Shown here piece after piece: positions 1-21,543 of a stretch of DNA of 64,000 bases. The notes beneath the pieces are model-generated. The model searched no databases. It saw nothing but the letters and a program-made list of their open reading frames with translations, and was not told the DNA's origin. The stretch lies in the NCBI GenBank assembly GCA_963995525.1, contig OZ023209.1:7729881-7793880 (forward strand), written 5' to 3'. This stretch comes from Escarpia spicata (taxonomy: Eukaryota; Annelida; Polychaeta; Sabellida; Siboglinidae). The stretch's first letter is position 1; every line of letters begins with the position of its first letter. Made by a program: the position numbers and the translations under genes.

Positions 1-208
1 GATTTATCTGAGAGTAGTCGATACGTTTAGGACGTTGTACGTAAATGCGTCACAAAAAATGCTCAAATTTATGTCAAAACAAACGTCAGTTTGTGGACAT
101 CATAGCCTGCGTCTGTACATATATAGCGGTATCTAGAGAATGAAAACTTTTGCTATATAAAATAATTCATATACAGTTGCATTTTACAAATACATATTGC
201 CATTTCAG

Positions 209-322
209 ATATTAACGAATGTGGCAGTTCACCATGTGAAAATGGTGGCACGTGTATTGACCTGGAGAGTAGATGCCGCTGCAAGTGCGAACGTGGTTCC
301 ACCGGCGTGAACTGTGAGATAG
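209..322 (+). CDS. EGF-like exon 1 of the EGF/SEA gene
   Basis: The acceptor catttcag precedes the exon and the donor gtatga follows it. The reading starts DINEC (D split with the previous exon), then SSPCENGGTC and ends NCEIG, the usual EGF spacing. D-I-N-E at the start is typical of calcium-binding EGF modules. Two extra cysteines lie in the stretch SRCRCKC. Phase 1 at both ends. Confidence 0.75.
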
Positions 323-2569
323 GTATGATGTACATGGAAGTCCCGTCGTTTTTTCTGGTGACTTAATTGCGTATCTCAGGAATAATGGAATAACAGAAAA
401 CAGGTGTTTTACAACAATGTCGCTGTTATATTCTTTCATTTCACCGGCTAGTATGTTTTGTAGTAGAGTTTGGCAACGTCTTATGGCATTTTATTATCAT
501 TAGCATCGTTGTAAAAGACAACTAAACACATCACTTGTTAGGTTTTCAACACGATGTTGATGCATATTATTAAATATATAACATAGCATCTGTAAAAGCT
601 TATCTTCTGGCAATCATTACGATTGTGGTATACATAAACTTAGACATGTATTTACACAATTTAGTAACTATGAAACATATGAACCAATAGAGGTGGTTGT
701 ATAGATATATAAATCGACTCATACAACATGCCTGTGATAATTGTTTGGGGAATAATCCTATTACATATAGCTCACTGGTACATTAAAGTAGGGCCTAAAC
801 GTCTGTTAAAAAAAATTAGCATGTAAAATGTGCACGTGTTCGTTCTACCATACAAACATATTAATATATGTCACAGATTACAAACGATGCCACAGCAAGC
901 CATGCATAAACGGAGCGAGCTGCCAGGGCGGTACAGACATCTACTCGTGCAAGTGTCAGCCTGGCTACAACGGCTCCAACTGTGAAACAGGTAGACTATA
1001 TTTGAGACCAGTTTACACAATTTTACAAACTGACTGAATGGTTTATCTTGGTGATTCACTTAGAATTGATTTTTGTTCCTTACTTATTCACTTGCATGGA
1101 GATGTTTATTTTTTGAGTTCTTGTTATATTTGTTAATAAAAATGTTCTCAAGAGTAGACTACATAATGTTGAATGCATAATGTACGCCAGTTTGTGTTTA
1201 ATAAATCCAAAACAGTATTCGCAATATTATTTTTTCATTCGTGAACTGTAAGCAAAATGTGTGCGTTTAAAAACTGTATTATAATATAACGGATGCCGGG
1301 TGATTTATCCGCGAATCTTTGATATTCAGCACGGGTGCGATGTCTCCACACTCAAAACAACTTACTCAGTACATTTCCTGTTAATAATTACCAGCCTGTC
1401 CGATTCCTGGTCACGGAACTATCGGAACAGACAACCACTCTTTGATCCTTTGTTTTGCCGCAATCTGCTCATAGTTGCAATAATGATGTTCAATGGATAT
1501 ATGCATTTGTAATGTATTTCTGTAATATATATTGATGAATGTAGCAGCACACCCTGCCAGAACGGTGCCACATGCTCTGAGAAAGTGGATGGCTTCACGT
1601 CCAAATGCACGGTTAGATTCGAAGGAGACAACTGTGAAACTGGTCAGCATAAATGTTATTATGTAACAAAAAACACTCAATTTCCTTGTTAATACAGACA
1701 TAAATTTTTGACTGGATATGATAGGCCCTAGGTCATACTAATAGTGACGTCATCACGAACCCAGCCCAGATCCACGTAGAAAATGCAAAGTGTAATGCAC
1801 GACAGTGCATTGTTGAGAGAATTCGTTAGTTTTGACAAGTTCTTATAGTTGTGGTATTGGAAGTGGATATCGTTAACTTAATGTGTCTGTGGCATATATT
1901 TACCCATGATTAATGTACTAAGACTTACACATTCAGAATACGTTAGTGTAGTAGCTGCATGTATTTCATATGCATTCTTTCCCCTTAACGTTTTATACAT
2001 TATATGTGTAACTGCACATAAATATTTTTGTAAAAGAATATTGCTATTGTCTTTACAGAAAGTGACTTAGTCAGCCGCTATGAAAAATTCACCATCGTAA
2101 ACAGAGACTACAGGGACGATCTTGCAAACAGGTCGTCTTCGAGTTATAAGGACATGTCTGCTGAAATCACGATATTGGTGAGTATGAAATAAAACAGTGA
2201 ATATTTTTCAAAAAGCTCTATGTTAGTATGAAACACAGATTATTGATTTGTTTTAACTCTCCTTGCGATTTAGTAACTGCACTAATTGCACAATATGCAT
2301 TCGCAACAAACAACAATACTGCCTGTTTCCTTTGGGTCATTCATCTCTGTTCAAATTTTTCAAGAGTAACCCATCAGTTCATCACACAAGATTATTTAGT
2401 CAAGCATACACACTGCATCCAAATTTCAAATTCGTAGCGCAATGTCTGAATTATTGTTTTTGTTTAGCTTCATGCAGTGTTTGACAATTCATCCATTGGA
2501 AGTGACGTTGTGGGAGTCACTGGGATAACATTCAAGTTAGCTATACAGAGATATTTTATGCATAACTAA
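209..2569 (+). CDS. EGF-repeat plus SEA-domain protein, partial gene (exons listed separately)
   Basis: Five exon-like blocks lie in order on the + strand: three EGF modules, each 114 bp with phase 1 at both ends, then two blocks that together read as most of a SEA domain. SEA domains sit beside EGF modules in many mucin-like and adhesion membrane proteins, so the product is probably an extracellular or membrane glycoprotein. The gene starts before the window. No transmembrane exon is visible downstream, where a retroelement remnant begins at 2.88 kb. The third EGF exon carries apparent lesions, so the locus may be a decaying gene or may skip that exon. A second mucin/EGF cluster at 37-39.7 kb on the same strand may be a related copy. 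Confidence 0.6.
877..990 (+). CDS. EGF-like exon 2 of the EGF/SEA gene
   Basis: Acceptor tgtcacag, donor gtagac, 114 bp, phase 1 to phase 1. All six EGF cysteines are present: C-HSKP-C, INGAS-C, then YSCKC and GYNGSNC. The start DYKRC lacks the full calcium-binding consensus. Confidence 0.78.
1529..1642 (+). pseudogene. Decayed third EGF exon
   Basis: The reading frame is open and EGF-like (IDECSSTPCQNGATC and a final GDNCETG), and the 114-bp length matches its two neighbours exactly. Three features are wrong. The two bases where the AG acceptor should sit (1527-1528) read AT. The fourth EGF cysteine is Ser (FTSKC). The usual Gly after the fifth Cys is Arg (TVRFEG). The donor gtcagc is weak. 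Probably a dead or skipped exon. Confidence 0.6.
2059..2177 (+). CDS. SEA-domain exon, first half
   Basis: Acceptor ctttacag, donor gtgagt, phase 1 in and phase 0 out. It reads ESDLVSRYEKFTIVNRDY and on through RDDLANRSSSSYKDMSAEI, the shape of the first strand and helix of a SEA domain (F.I.N..Y..DLAN..S..Y). SEA domains often self-cleave and lie near the membrane of mucin-like proteins. Confidence 0.6.
2468..2569 (+). CDS. SEA-domain exon, second half, with terminal stop
   Basis: Acceptor gtttag, phase 0, continuing the SEA fold: LHAVFDNSSIGSDVVGVTGI then TFK. The open frame ends at TAA 2567-2569. SEA domains normally continue with a G-S-V segment after this point. The frame may therefore be truncated, or the true donor may be gttagc around 2536 with the next exon lost or unrecognised. 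The cleavage motif is not visible. Confidence 0.5.
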   Translation, partial: LHAVFDNSSIGSDVVGVTGITFKLAIQRYFMHN

Positions 2570-2590
2570 CGAAGCATTTTTTAGCTAAAC

Positions 2591-2640
2591 GTCAGATGAC
2601 AAGTGGACAAGGAAGATTGTGGCTATCGAGAATCCAACAT
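2591..2640 (-). repeat. Solitary inverted copy related to the 4.4-kb minisatellite unit
   Basis: Read on the - strand this stretch runs from an attctcgata block through cttccttgtccacttgtcat, closely matching the 54-bp unit at 4361-4738 (attctcgataagac, then ttccttgaccacttgtcat). It is a single, diverged, inverted copy. Confidence 0.55.
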
Positions 2641-2883
2641 ATTTTATCTAATGGTTCTCCATCCTTCTGTGACACTTGTCAGTATTGTTTTACAATATAT
2701 TCATGATGCTGTTTACACAGTCAGCATATAATTTATATCGTTCATTTATAATCTTATGTGATATATAATCTACATAGTTCTCTGATATATGATATAATTT
2801 ATTCTCTTATAATTAAGTTACTCTGTTCTCTGATATCTAAGCTTCACTCTTCTCTTTCTCTTGTATTGTTCTGTCACTAATGT

Positions 2884-3290
2884 TATCTCGTGTCAATAGA
2901 GGTAGTGGTAACATAAACTTCCCAGCCAAGTACAGTTTGTTCAGATCACTTACAGGGATACTATCCATTTTTCTGTACGGCTGTGAGAAGTGGATATTCC
3001 ATGCTCATACAAAGAAAAACGTTTAAAGCCTGTGCTGAGCAAGGTCACATCCCTGGCGGGCCCACAAGAACCTGTACTGGCAACTGTCAAGAGAAGAAAA
3101 CTGGCATGGTTTGGACATGTAACAAGACATGTCAGTCTCCCGAAAACGTTTCTTCAGTGCACCGTGGATGGCAGACGCCGCCGCGGACGGCAGAGAAAAT
3201 GCTGGATTGACAATGTTAATCAGTGAACGAGCTCCTCACTACAGCCACTGACAGACAAGAATTGCGAAATATCGGTTAAGGGACTTCGTA
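2884..3290 (+). mobile_element. LINE remnant, C-terminal part of a reverse-transcriptase ORF
   Basis: Broken frames on + read SLFRSLTGI, LYGCEKW, then VTSLAGPQEPVLATVKRRKL, AWFGHVTRH and GRRRRGRQRKCWIDNV. This is the usual end of an endonuclease/RT ORF in animal non-LTR elements (YGCE.W, the RRLAWFGHV..R and RRRGRQ.K.W motifs). Several frame changes and a stop at about 3222 show it is dead. It sits downstream of the SEA exons. Confidence 0.7.
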
Positions 3291-3299
3291 AGTAAATAA

Positions 3300-4360
3300 T
3301 TAAGAAAGGAGGTTGTCGGGTGCTCCCGTCTTCACTTTCCACGTAGTTGGTGATACACTCGACTGGAGGCTACACACCAACCACAACCACTCGTTGTCGC
3401 GCGACTATGACCTCCGCCGTGAATAGTACAAGTTAGGCCTCCAACTCCCAATTCTTGTTCTTTTCCGGGAGTCGGCAGTCAGAAATCGGTCATCAAGGTG
3501 ACAAAATGATTCCAGACAACTGGCCCGATTAATTACTTTGCAAAACTGTCTCCCGATAGTTGTGTGGTATCAGGGGTGAATCCTGAGAGGGTAGTCTACG
3601 GCCGACGCAAATTAATATTCGGTGGTCTAAGCCTGACCCTCAGCACGCTGTCGGATCAAAAAGGTCTACGGCCTCGCCAAATTCCACAGGTCTAGTGGAC
3701 ACTGAATCCGCCTAAGGGTATATATAGCGTGATTCAACCGATGATACAAAAGTGGCAACACGGGCAACACGATTTGCCATGGTACAGCGAATACAAAGGA
3801 AGTAACTTGAGCACTGGTGAATTACAGATGCTCTACATTTTAGGGGGAAATACTGTGTCGCAGTATAACCCTGTCTTTACACAGATTACTTTACGAGGAT
3901 GATAACGTATCACCACACACTTGCAATGTGTTCTTTGACGTACGCTATGATTAACTGCACCAAAATGTATATGACGCAGTTTCCACATATTCTAGTTAAT
4001 ATAATTTGAACCACGCGAACTACATGTATTGATATTCAAATCAAGCAATCACCCCCCCACAAACAACCAAATGAGCACTAGACCAACATATGCCAAATAC
4101 CGTCATGGATTCAGTAAGCTTACGCAATATAATATATCGTTAATGATTATTCATACAAAGAACAATTATTAGTCTCCAATAATGCACCTCTATTGTAATG
4201 TAATATAATCAACTGACTGTTATGAAACTTAGGCGCTGACCTTGTCATTAGCGTTTCTACAGAATGTCGTAAACGCTATGAATATGTACAACGTGACCAT
4301 ATTTAAAAACTCGAAAAATTCCTCAGGAAGGCGCGTTTGACATAGATAAAAAAACGTTGC
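3300..4360. other. Non-coding stretch, no gene recognised
   Basis: No convincing exon or RNA gene is seen. The first 450 bp are more GC-balanced than their surroundings and follow the LINE fragment, so they may be its 3' untranslated tail or an unrelated short interspersed element. The rest is AT-rich. Confidence 0.3.
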
Positions 4361-4738
4361 ATTCTCAATAAGACAAAGGCTTCCTTGACCACTTGTCATC
4401 TGGGGTCTATGGTCATTCTCGATAAGACAAAGGCTTCCTTGACCACTTGTCATCTGGGGTCTATGGTCATTCTCAATAAGACAAAGGCTTCCTTGACCAC
4501 TTGTCATCTGGGGTCTATGGTCATTCTCAATAAGACAAAGGCTTCCTTGACCACTTGTCATCTGGGGTCTATGGTCATTCTCAATAAGACAAAGGCTTCC
4601 TTGACCACTTGTCATCTGGGGTCTATGGTCATTCTCAATAAGACAAAGGCTTCCTTGACCACTTGTCATCTGGGGTCTATGGTCATTCTCAATAAGACAA
4701 AGGCTTCCTTGACCACTTGTCATCTGGGGTCTATGGTC
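4361..4738. repeat. 54-bp minisatellite, exactly seven copies
   Basis: Units start at 4361, 4415 and then every 54 bp, and the array ends at 4738 (7 x 54 = 378). Copies are almost identical; one carries gataagac for aataagac. Because 54 is a multiple of three and the unit lacks stops on several frames, ORFs run through it on both strands, but these are repeat artefacts. The core caaaggcttccttg.cc resembles the 3' tail of the CR1-like element near 52.47 kb. Confidence 0.9.
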
Positions 4739-4864
4739 TTGAAAGCAATATTAAAACAATCTAAAGTCGTCAGTGGCACTTCCAGATAGTGGCGCCACTG
4801 AACGATCACCATGTGAACGTTAATTCGTTATGCTGATATTCTCTGCACTAAGACTTCGGCGTGA

Positions 4865-15392
<10,528 letters not shown>

Positions 15393-17790
15393 TGCCAGGA
15401 CAGGAACACTGCATCGATGAATACATTTGTTTACCTCGTGGACTGTCAGATGGTGGTAGGGCGTAGGATCTGGTTATTGTCACAACGGATATCGCTAACA
15501 TGCGATGTAAGACTGCATAGAAAACTAATTACGAATGAACATAAATGCAAATCAATATGTTAAGCATTATATCTTGCTTGCTTTGGAAATTTAGTTCACA
15601 CAGTTGTACAACAATATAGGTACATATGTAGGTATGACAGTCATGCAAATAACAATCTCGTACTCGCAGTAATTGATAGTGTCAGAACATTTCCCACAGA
15701 TAATGAATCCGTGTAGTAATAATAAGGTGCGGCTTCCCACTCAATTGTGAAATAACTGATATGTTACCAAGCACAGGAGTCAATACTGGATGGACACAAA
15801 CAAACAAACACCGTTAAAATTTCGACTGGAATAAGAGCAGATTATATATTATCACCAATCTTTTTTTGGAATTTTGTTTAATTTTGTAATGAGAAGGACT
15901 GGGGAAACGAAACAGAAGTGACTACACAGATAAACAATTGTTAGGAGAGTTTGATTTAGCCTCGTAAACAGTTCCATTGAAAACATGCAAACAAAGGCAA
16001 CCAATTATTTGTCAAGCAATGCAAACAAAACAGAACGCATAACTAATTCATACAGAACATAAATCAAGAACGTTAGCAGTATAAAATACCTGCACTATTT
16101 AACGACAAGGAAAATGTCGACCGTTCCACCTACCGTACTTGTATAATGTCTTAAGAAGGCGACCGATTAATTAACAACAAAATATGATTAGAAAGCCATT
16201 GGGGGCATTTTAAGAACTAACAAACATATGGAGATATTCTTTAGCTAAATGTATTTAATGTTCTCTAGCTCTACTATCCTTTATAAGTGTGGGTAAATCA
16301 GTTTACTGTCTTCATAACCATTCAGTATTTGACAGCAATACATATGATCTCTTCTTAGCTTCCTGAAATCAAACATCTCATTTGTGTTATTCATAAACTA
16401 AAGTATTTAATTTTACCTGTCTCACAACGCATCGATCATGAAACTGCGTCTTTACTGAACTAATATTGATGCAGTCCGTACCTACCTACAGGCAGGAACT
16501 TATGTCGGCTTTTGGACAACAATCTCACCATAACACTTACAATTGTTTAACATACAAGTGAAGTATGCTTCTTGTTTTTTTATGTTGTCTGCATACCTGT
16601 CGAGTTACTTGAACATTGCCCTTCATCCGACTTTGCAGTTGTAGTAACGTTACGTCATTAATATATGGTAATTAAAATATGTATACAGTAACTGGTGATC
16701 CTAACGAAGAGTCATGTATACGCGTAAGTAATTACATAATATTAAAGATTTACACACGGATTGATTATGTCATTAGAGTTATAGCAGCCAGAAAACGGTC
16801 ACAAATGCCCGCGACTAACAACACTCGAATTACATCAACAAATAGCATATAATTACTGTTATGTGTCGGCAAATTAACATTTGAATGTGCACCTGTACAT
16901 TTGCATTTCCAACCTTTGTAACATTGCAGATCTTGCATCAAAACATAACAAGTTCGCAGTTTCCCGCAATTTCTGTGGCTAGCTAGCATAATGAACTTCA
17001 CGATGACTGCGTAACTTTGAAGAATCGTTCGCAACATTACGCGTTCTGTCATCCAGATATGAACATGCGAGCACGATAGATGCCATCCTCCCAGGTCATA
17101 TACGGTTCGCTTGCTCCTTGAATAAACATTACGTTTAAACTGCCAGATTGTTGTTGTAGGGTGATCTTAGTTACGGCAGTGAAAATGTGGTCACCACTAA
17201 TCAGTCTTCAACAGTTCATGCTCGTTTATATGACACACGCTAGCTCTCGCACACAACATTTTTCGAAGTAGTTACCAAGTACAGTGTTGTTCAGGCAAAC
17301 TGTTTACTATGCGGCTCAACAGCTAATAGCGAAACCTGGTCCAACTGCGAGTGTCTTCTGTGTTTCGTCTGCCACAACGATACACCAAGAATAATCACGC
17401 CGCTCGAACGATAACAAAACATGCTTTGAAATATTGTTTTGCAATGACTAACGGAATATGTCCTACCTTACGCAAGCAGATCTTCTCGCACGAAATCATA
17501 CACTGCAGTTACGTTATGTGTTGCCTGCGTCGTAGACACTTCACATTGGACAATCTCCTTAACAAAACACTTCAAGACGTATATTAAAAGTACCGTAAAT
17601 TATCACATATAAGAAAGTGGACGAGAGTGTATTATAATGAAATACGGGTGAAAGTCAAAACACGTAATAAGGGCTTGAGTCACATAATGCAGACGAAACG
17701 GAATGTGGTATTTGCAAGAGAGCCTACACAGAGTGTCTAATCGCAGTCATACGAAACTAAATGCCAATACTATAAAATAACTAATGTTAG
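15393..17790. other. Upstream flank of the SLC3-like gene, no gene recognised
   Basis: The promoter and any 5' untranslated exon of the - strand SLC3-like gene should lie here, but I cannot point to a reliable TATA box or initiator. The rest is AT-rich with no exon-like frame. Confidence 0.35.
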
Positions 17791-17897
17791 AGAGTGTCTG
17801 CAAGCGCTCCAATCTCGACTGTTGGACAATCAAGTCGCGCACGTGACGCGTTGGAGATCGTGAAGGGAGTCGAGATCTGGGCGCTTGCAGTCACTCT
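17791..17897. repeat. Short inverted-repeat (hairpin) element
   Basis: The left arm 17791-17820 (agagtgtctgcaagcgctcc...) and the right arm 17868-17897 are reverse complements over about 30 bp with four or so mismatches. They enclose about 47 bp holding a CACGTG palindrome. It could be a foldback or MITE remnant or a structured regulatory site. Confidence 0.7.
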
Positions 17898-19010
17898 TTA
17901 TTCTAAAAAATAAGTCCAACACGAACGTCTTCAAACATTTATGGCCTTTATTTCCACATTGAACGCTTTAAGCAAATAGTTCAGCACAGTCGGAGTAAGA
18001 TTAACGAAATGACTACAAACTAAATTCCTGACTGCAATTACACAATAGTTAGGCTAGTGTTCCATTTATGCTACTATTGTTTTTATAATTTTTATTTTTA
18101 TTAATACTCAAAAAAAGATCGATGTAATTGAATATGCAAGGTACTGTAAGAAGACTCGCTGAAAATATCAAACTATAAACGTGAGTCATACCAACTGCTG
18201 CGGAAATGTTTGTATATTAACAAAAGTACGGTCTAGATTGAAGAATGTGGAGAAACTTCTGCTTTGTTAAAGGTCATTTGCTGGGATAAAATGTGTTTGT
18301 GCAAAGTTCCATAATAATAATTAATGTATGCACTTTCAGATGATGCTATTGAAAATATGTTGATGAAACGCATAAGGGCGTACAAAATTTGTCGTCTTAC
18401 GGAAACTGCCGAGTGGCAGCGGCTTGAGATTATATGACGTCACTAGCGGAAAACAGCCGCCAGCCTGGACCGCCCTGACTGATTGACAGCTACCCCACTA
18501 GCAACCCGCCTCATGTAAACAACTCATAAAACGGCGGCCGGTGGGTTGAGAGCGGTGTCTCTTCTGTTATCGAGGCCGGTACATAAGATGACCAAATATA
18601 TTTTCGTGACAGTGGTGATGACATATGAGAGATTAATGTTGTTTCTGCTGATGTTAGATTGTCTGGTGTCGATGCGGTGCTACGTATACAGGCCGAGGCA
18701 TGAACCTGTCGAGAGAGTCCGGCAACTCACTGACGCCGGCTGGCTGTTGAGTTTGTTGTGGTGAAAGGGCCAGCGGTGTTTTTGTGGTACTCGTTCGCAT
18801 CTTGACGCTTCTTTTGAGTAATTTTAAGGACTGTTGATTTATTGACATCTAACTGTATTTTGTCACCCATCTTCCACCTCATTCGATACATCCATCGGCA
18901 GATCTGAACCACAAATGATGTTATTCGCCGTAGACTCCTCCGTGAAATATAACAACCACAACAGAATACAACACAAATAAAAATACTTGGTTTCAAGTTA
19001 ATTCTGGACT
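17898..19010. other. No gene recognised
   Basis: AT-rich sequence with a GC-richer patch at 18400-18560 (aacggcggccg near 18532). An open + frame at 18546-18764 contains no recognisable domain. The patch could be a promoter or CpG-type region but nothing downstream supports it. Confidence 0.3.
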
Positions 19011-19013
19011 GGC

Positions 19014-19175
19014 AGACACACATACACACAAACACGCGCATACACACATACACACATACACACATACACACAAACACACATACACACATACACACATACA
19101 CACATACACACAAACACACATACACACATACATACATACACACATACACACATACACACATACACACAAACACGC
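19014..19175. repeat. (CACACATA)n octamer-type repeat
   Basis: Cacacata repeats with cacacaaa variants, ending in acgcgcgcacgc. It flanks the GC-rich inverted-repeat element on the left. Confidence 0.93.
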
Positions 19176-19227
19176 GCATACGCGCGCACGCGCGCGCCCA
19201 CGCATACGTCCACGCACATGATAATGC

Positions 19228-20129
19228 TCTGCGCGGGCTGGGTTTTGGGCTCGCGGACCGGGTCTCCTAAAAATTTTGCGGGCTTAGCCTGGGTACACAT
19301 TTTGCGAGCTGAGCCAGGCCGGGCCGGGCTGAGCCTGGCCTGAAAATATTAAACTCTACGAGCTTGGGCCGGGCCTGAAACACACATTTGCGGACTTTGG
19401 CAGGGCCTTGGGTATGATCAAGGTGTAATAAAAATATTACTATTAATATAATAATAGTCAAACACGGCGGGCCCGTAGCGAGGGGGTTTCACATGAACCT
19501 GCGTTAAAAAAGTGAACCCCTAACTGCATATCTTAGTATTCTCTGTTTCTCCTAATGGTGAATCCTCCTCCGAAAAGCGGCTGGATGTTGTTCAAACATT
19601 TCCCAGCATTATAGGGCAGCATGGTTGATGCATGTGTTAAAGGGAGAAGCCTTGTCAATTAAGTGATTATCAGTGAATGACAGGGAGGCCTGGGGATCTA
19701 TCCCCACTGTGACGTGATAAAACGTCAGTCATTGGATGAATCCGCTTCAAAAAAATCATAGCAACACATTAGCCAAGCAATAGGACTTCATACTATCCCA
19801 TGGTCTCCTGCTAGGCAAGCTCATTAGATAACAAATACACAAGACGCCAATTTTACTCCAAAGATAAATTACTCCAAATTGTAGTCAGTCAGAGGTGACT
19901 GGCATAGACAAAAGCCTCGGGCTTACCTGTCTTTGGGACGCCAGTATGGGACGGGCTGCGGGCTTGGCGGGCCTGGTATAAATATTTGCGAGTCTGGGCC
20001 TAAATTTTTGTTTTTGCGGGCCTGGGCCACGCTAGGCTTGACATATTTTTGTGGGCGTTGGTCGGGCCTGGACTCTAACTGCTAAGTACGGACCGGCCTT
20101 GGGCTAAAATTCTAGGCCCGCGCAGGGCA
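19228..20129. mobile_element. Candidate non-autonomous DNA transposon with GC-rich inverted ends
   Basis: The left end starts with ctctgcgcgggct followed by gggttttgggc. The right end, read in reverse, starts with ccctgcgcgggcct and continues tagaattttagccc. Inside both ends lie many gggcctggcc and gggccgggcct motifs over about 200 bp, separated by an ordinary AT-rich core. GC-rich subterminal repeats like these are known from hAT-type elements. No target-site duplication could be matched. Confidence 0.45.
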
Positions 20130-20156
20130 CTAGCACTAGCACTAGCACAAGCACAC

Positions 20157-20245
20157 CCACACACCAACGCTCACACGTACACGCGCACACGCGCACACGC
20201 GCACACGCGCACACGCGCACACGCGCACACGCGCACACGCGCATG
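20157..20245. repeat. Octamer repeat (cacgcgca)n
   Basis: About eight copies of cacgcgca flanking the right end of the GC-rich element, after a short cactag repeat (20130-20146). Confidence 0.93.
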
Positions 20246-21228
20246 GACACGCGTGCACGTGTATATGCATGTAATTATCCGACTATCGAGTGCAGTTTGT
20301 CGAAACATGTACCAACGTCACCATTGAGGGTCTACCGCACTCACACTTGGCTACCAAAACTCTTCTCTCTTAACAAGTATCAAGAAAGCCCTAACACGAA
20401 TCTACTCGACTTACGCAAGTGTTTGGCGGCGGAAGGGCTTGTCCAAAACAAACAAAAAAAGAATGTCGCATCTCAGTTGTAGACCGAAGTGCTTTCACGT
20501 AGATGTACTTGTTGTAGTTGAACTTTACTGTCCCAGTTACATAAGGAATTGAACACCGCAGTGTTTGTTTCTATGTGAACATTTGTGTCTGGTATAAACA
20601 CTAATTTTTAAACAATATGGATGACTTCTTTCATTGAATAGTTGAAGTATGCCGGTATACACAACATAACAAAATATGATGGTCTGCCTGCCTACATGTT
20701 CATTATCATCATTATTATGTAGAATAATTTAACTTAATGTTGTGTTCTTGATTGCCTAGATGTGTTCACTATATATATATATTAGGGTGGCCACAAAAAT
20801 TAATTATGGTGAGAAAACATGGGTGGGTGAGAAAACAACGGTGTTAAAATTTCAGAGAAAACAATTGAGAAGAAAAGATCTCTCAAAGCACCCAAAGTTT
20901 TTTTTGTAAAATCGCAATATAGGGATACATTAAAGAACGCAATATTTCAAATTCTACTGCACCTATTTTACTGATATTAACACTGTGACCTATGAATCAT
21001 ACAAGTATCACCTTGAATAAAAATTAGCTCAATACATACATTTTTAGTGAAACAGATTTATTGCACCCCAGGATGAACATTTGAAATTTTTGGGCAGACC
21101 ATTTGTAATAAAGTAAACATACACACAATCCTACATATGAAAAGTGCATAGCAGTACAGCTGTTTTGCCTTATTAAAGATCCATCATTCTCGTCTGTGTA
21201 GTCAGAGGCATCAGCCCACGATGCGACT

Positions 21229-21543
21229 CTACAATTTGGAAGATGAGCTGGCGCTGCTTTCGTCGTCTGTGAGAGCCAAGTTAACATCCGTCGCCAGTTT
21301 GATGGCTCTCTTTGCACAGTCATTTACAACACGCGAAGCAGAGACAGTCTTCACTGCGTTAAGATAGTCTTGGCGGCTGGGCCACGTGTCAGGCTTGCTG
21401 TTGAGAAAGCTGCGTTCAATGTTGAGAGCAGAGAAGAAGTTGAGCGAACGTTCCGTTGCAAAATTGGTAAGGTGCACTTCATTGAAGTTTAAATGCCCCC
21501 CTCTACACACACCGAAATAGTATATCGTTTGAAAGCTATTCAT
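21229..21543 (-). CDS. Coding remnant of a transposon-associated uncharacterised protein family
   Basis: The 104-residue frame holds WPSRQDYLNAVKTVSASRVV, then NDCAKRAIKLATDVNLALTD and a Ser-rich end. The block S..VVND.A.RG.KL..D. is common at the end of a protein family that occurs in many copies in invertebrate genomes and that I associate with mobile DNA. I do not know its function. The frame starts inside the domain, so it is truncated or split. Confidence 0.4.
   Translation of the reverse strand: MNSFQTIYYFGVCRGGHLNFNEVHLTNFATERSLNFFSALNIERSFLNSKPDTWPSRQDYLNAVKTVSASRVVNDCAKRAIKLATDVNLALTDDESSASSSSKL

Noticed and set aside
4229..4789. ORFs of 164 (-) and 134 (+) residues over the minisatellite
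   Set aside because: The 54-bp unit is a multiple of three without stops; the 18-residue repeats are a by-product on both strands.
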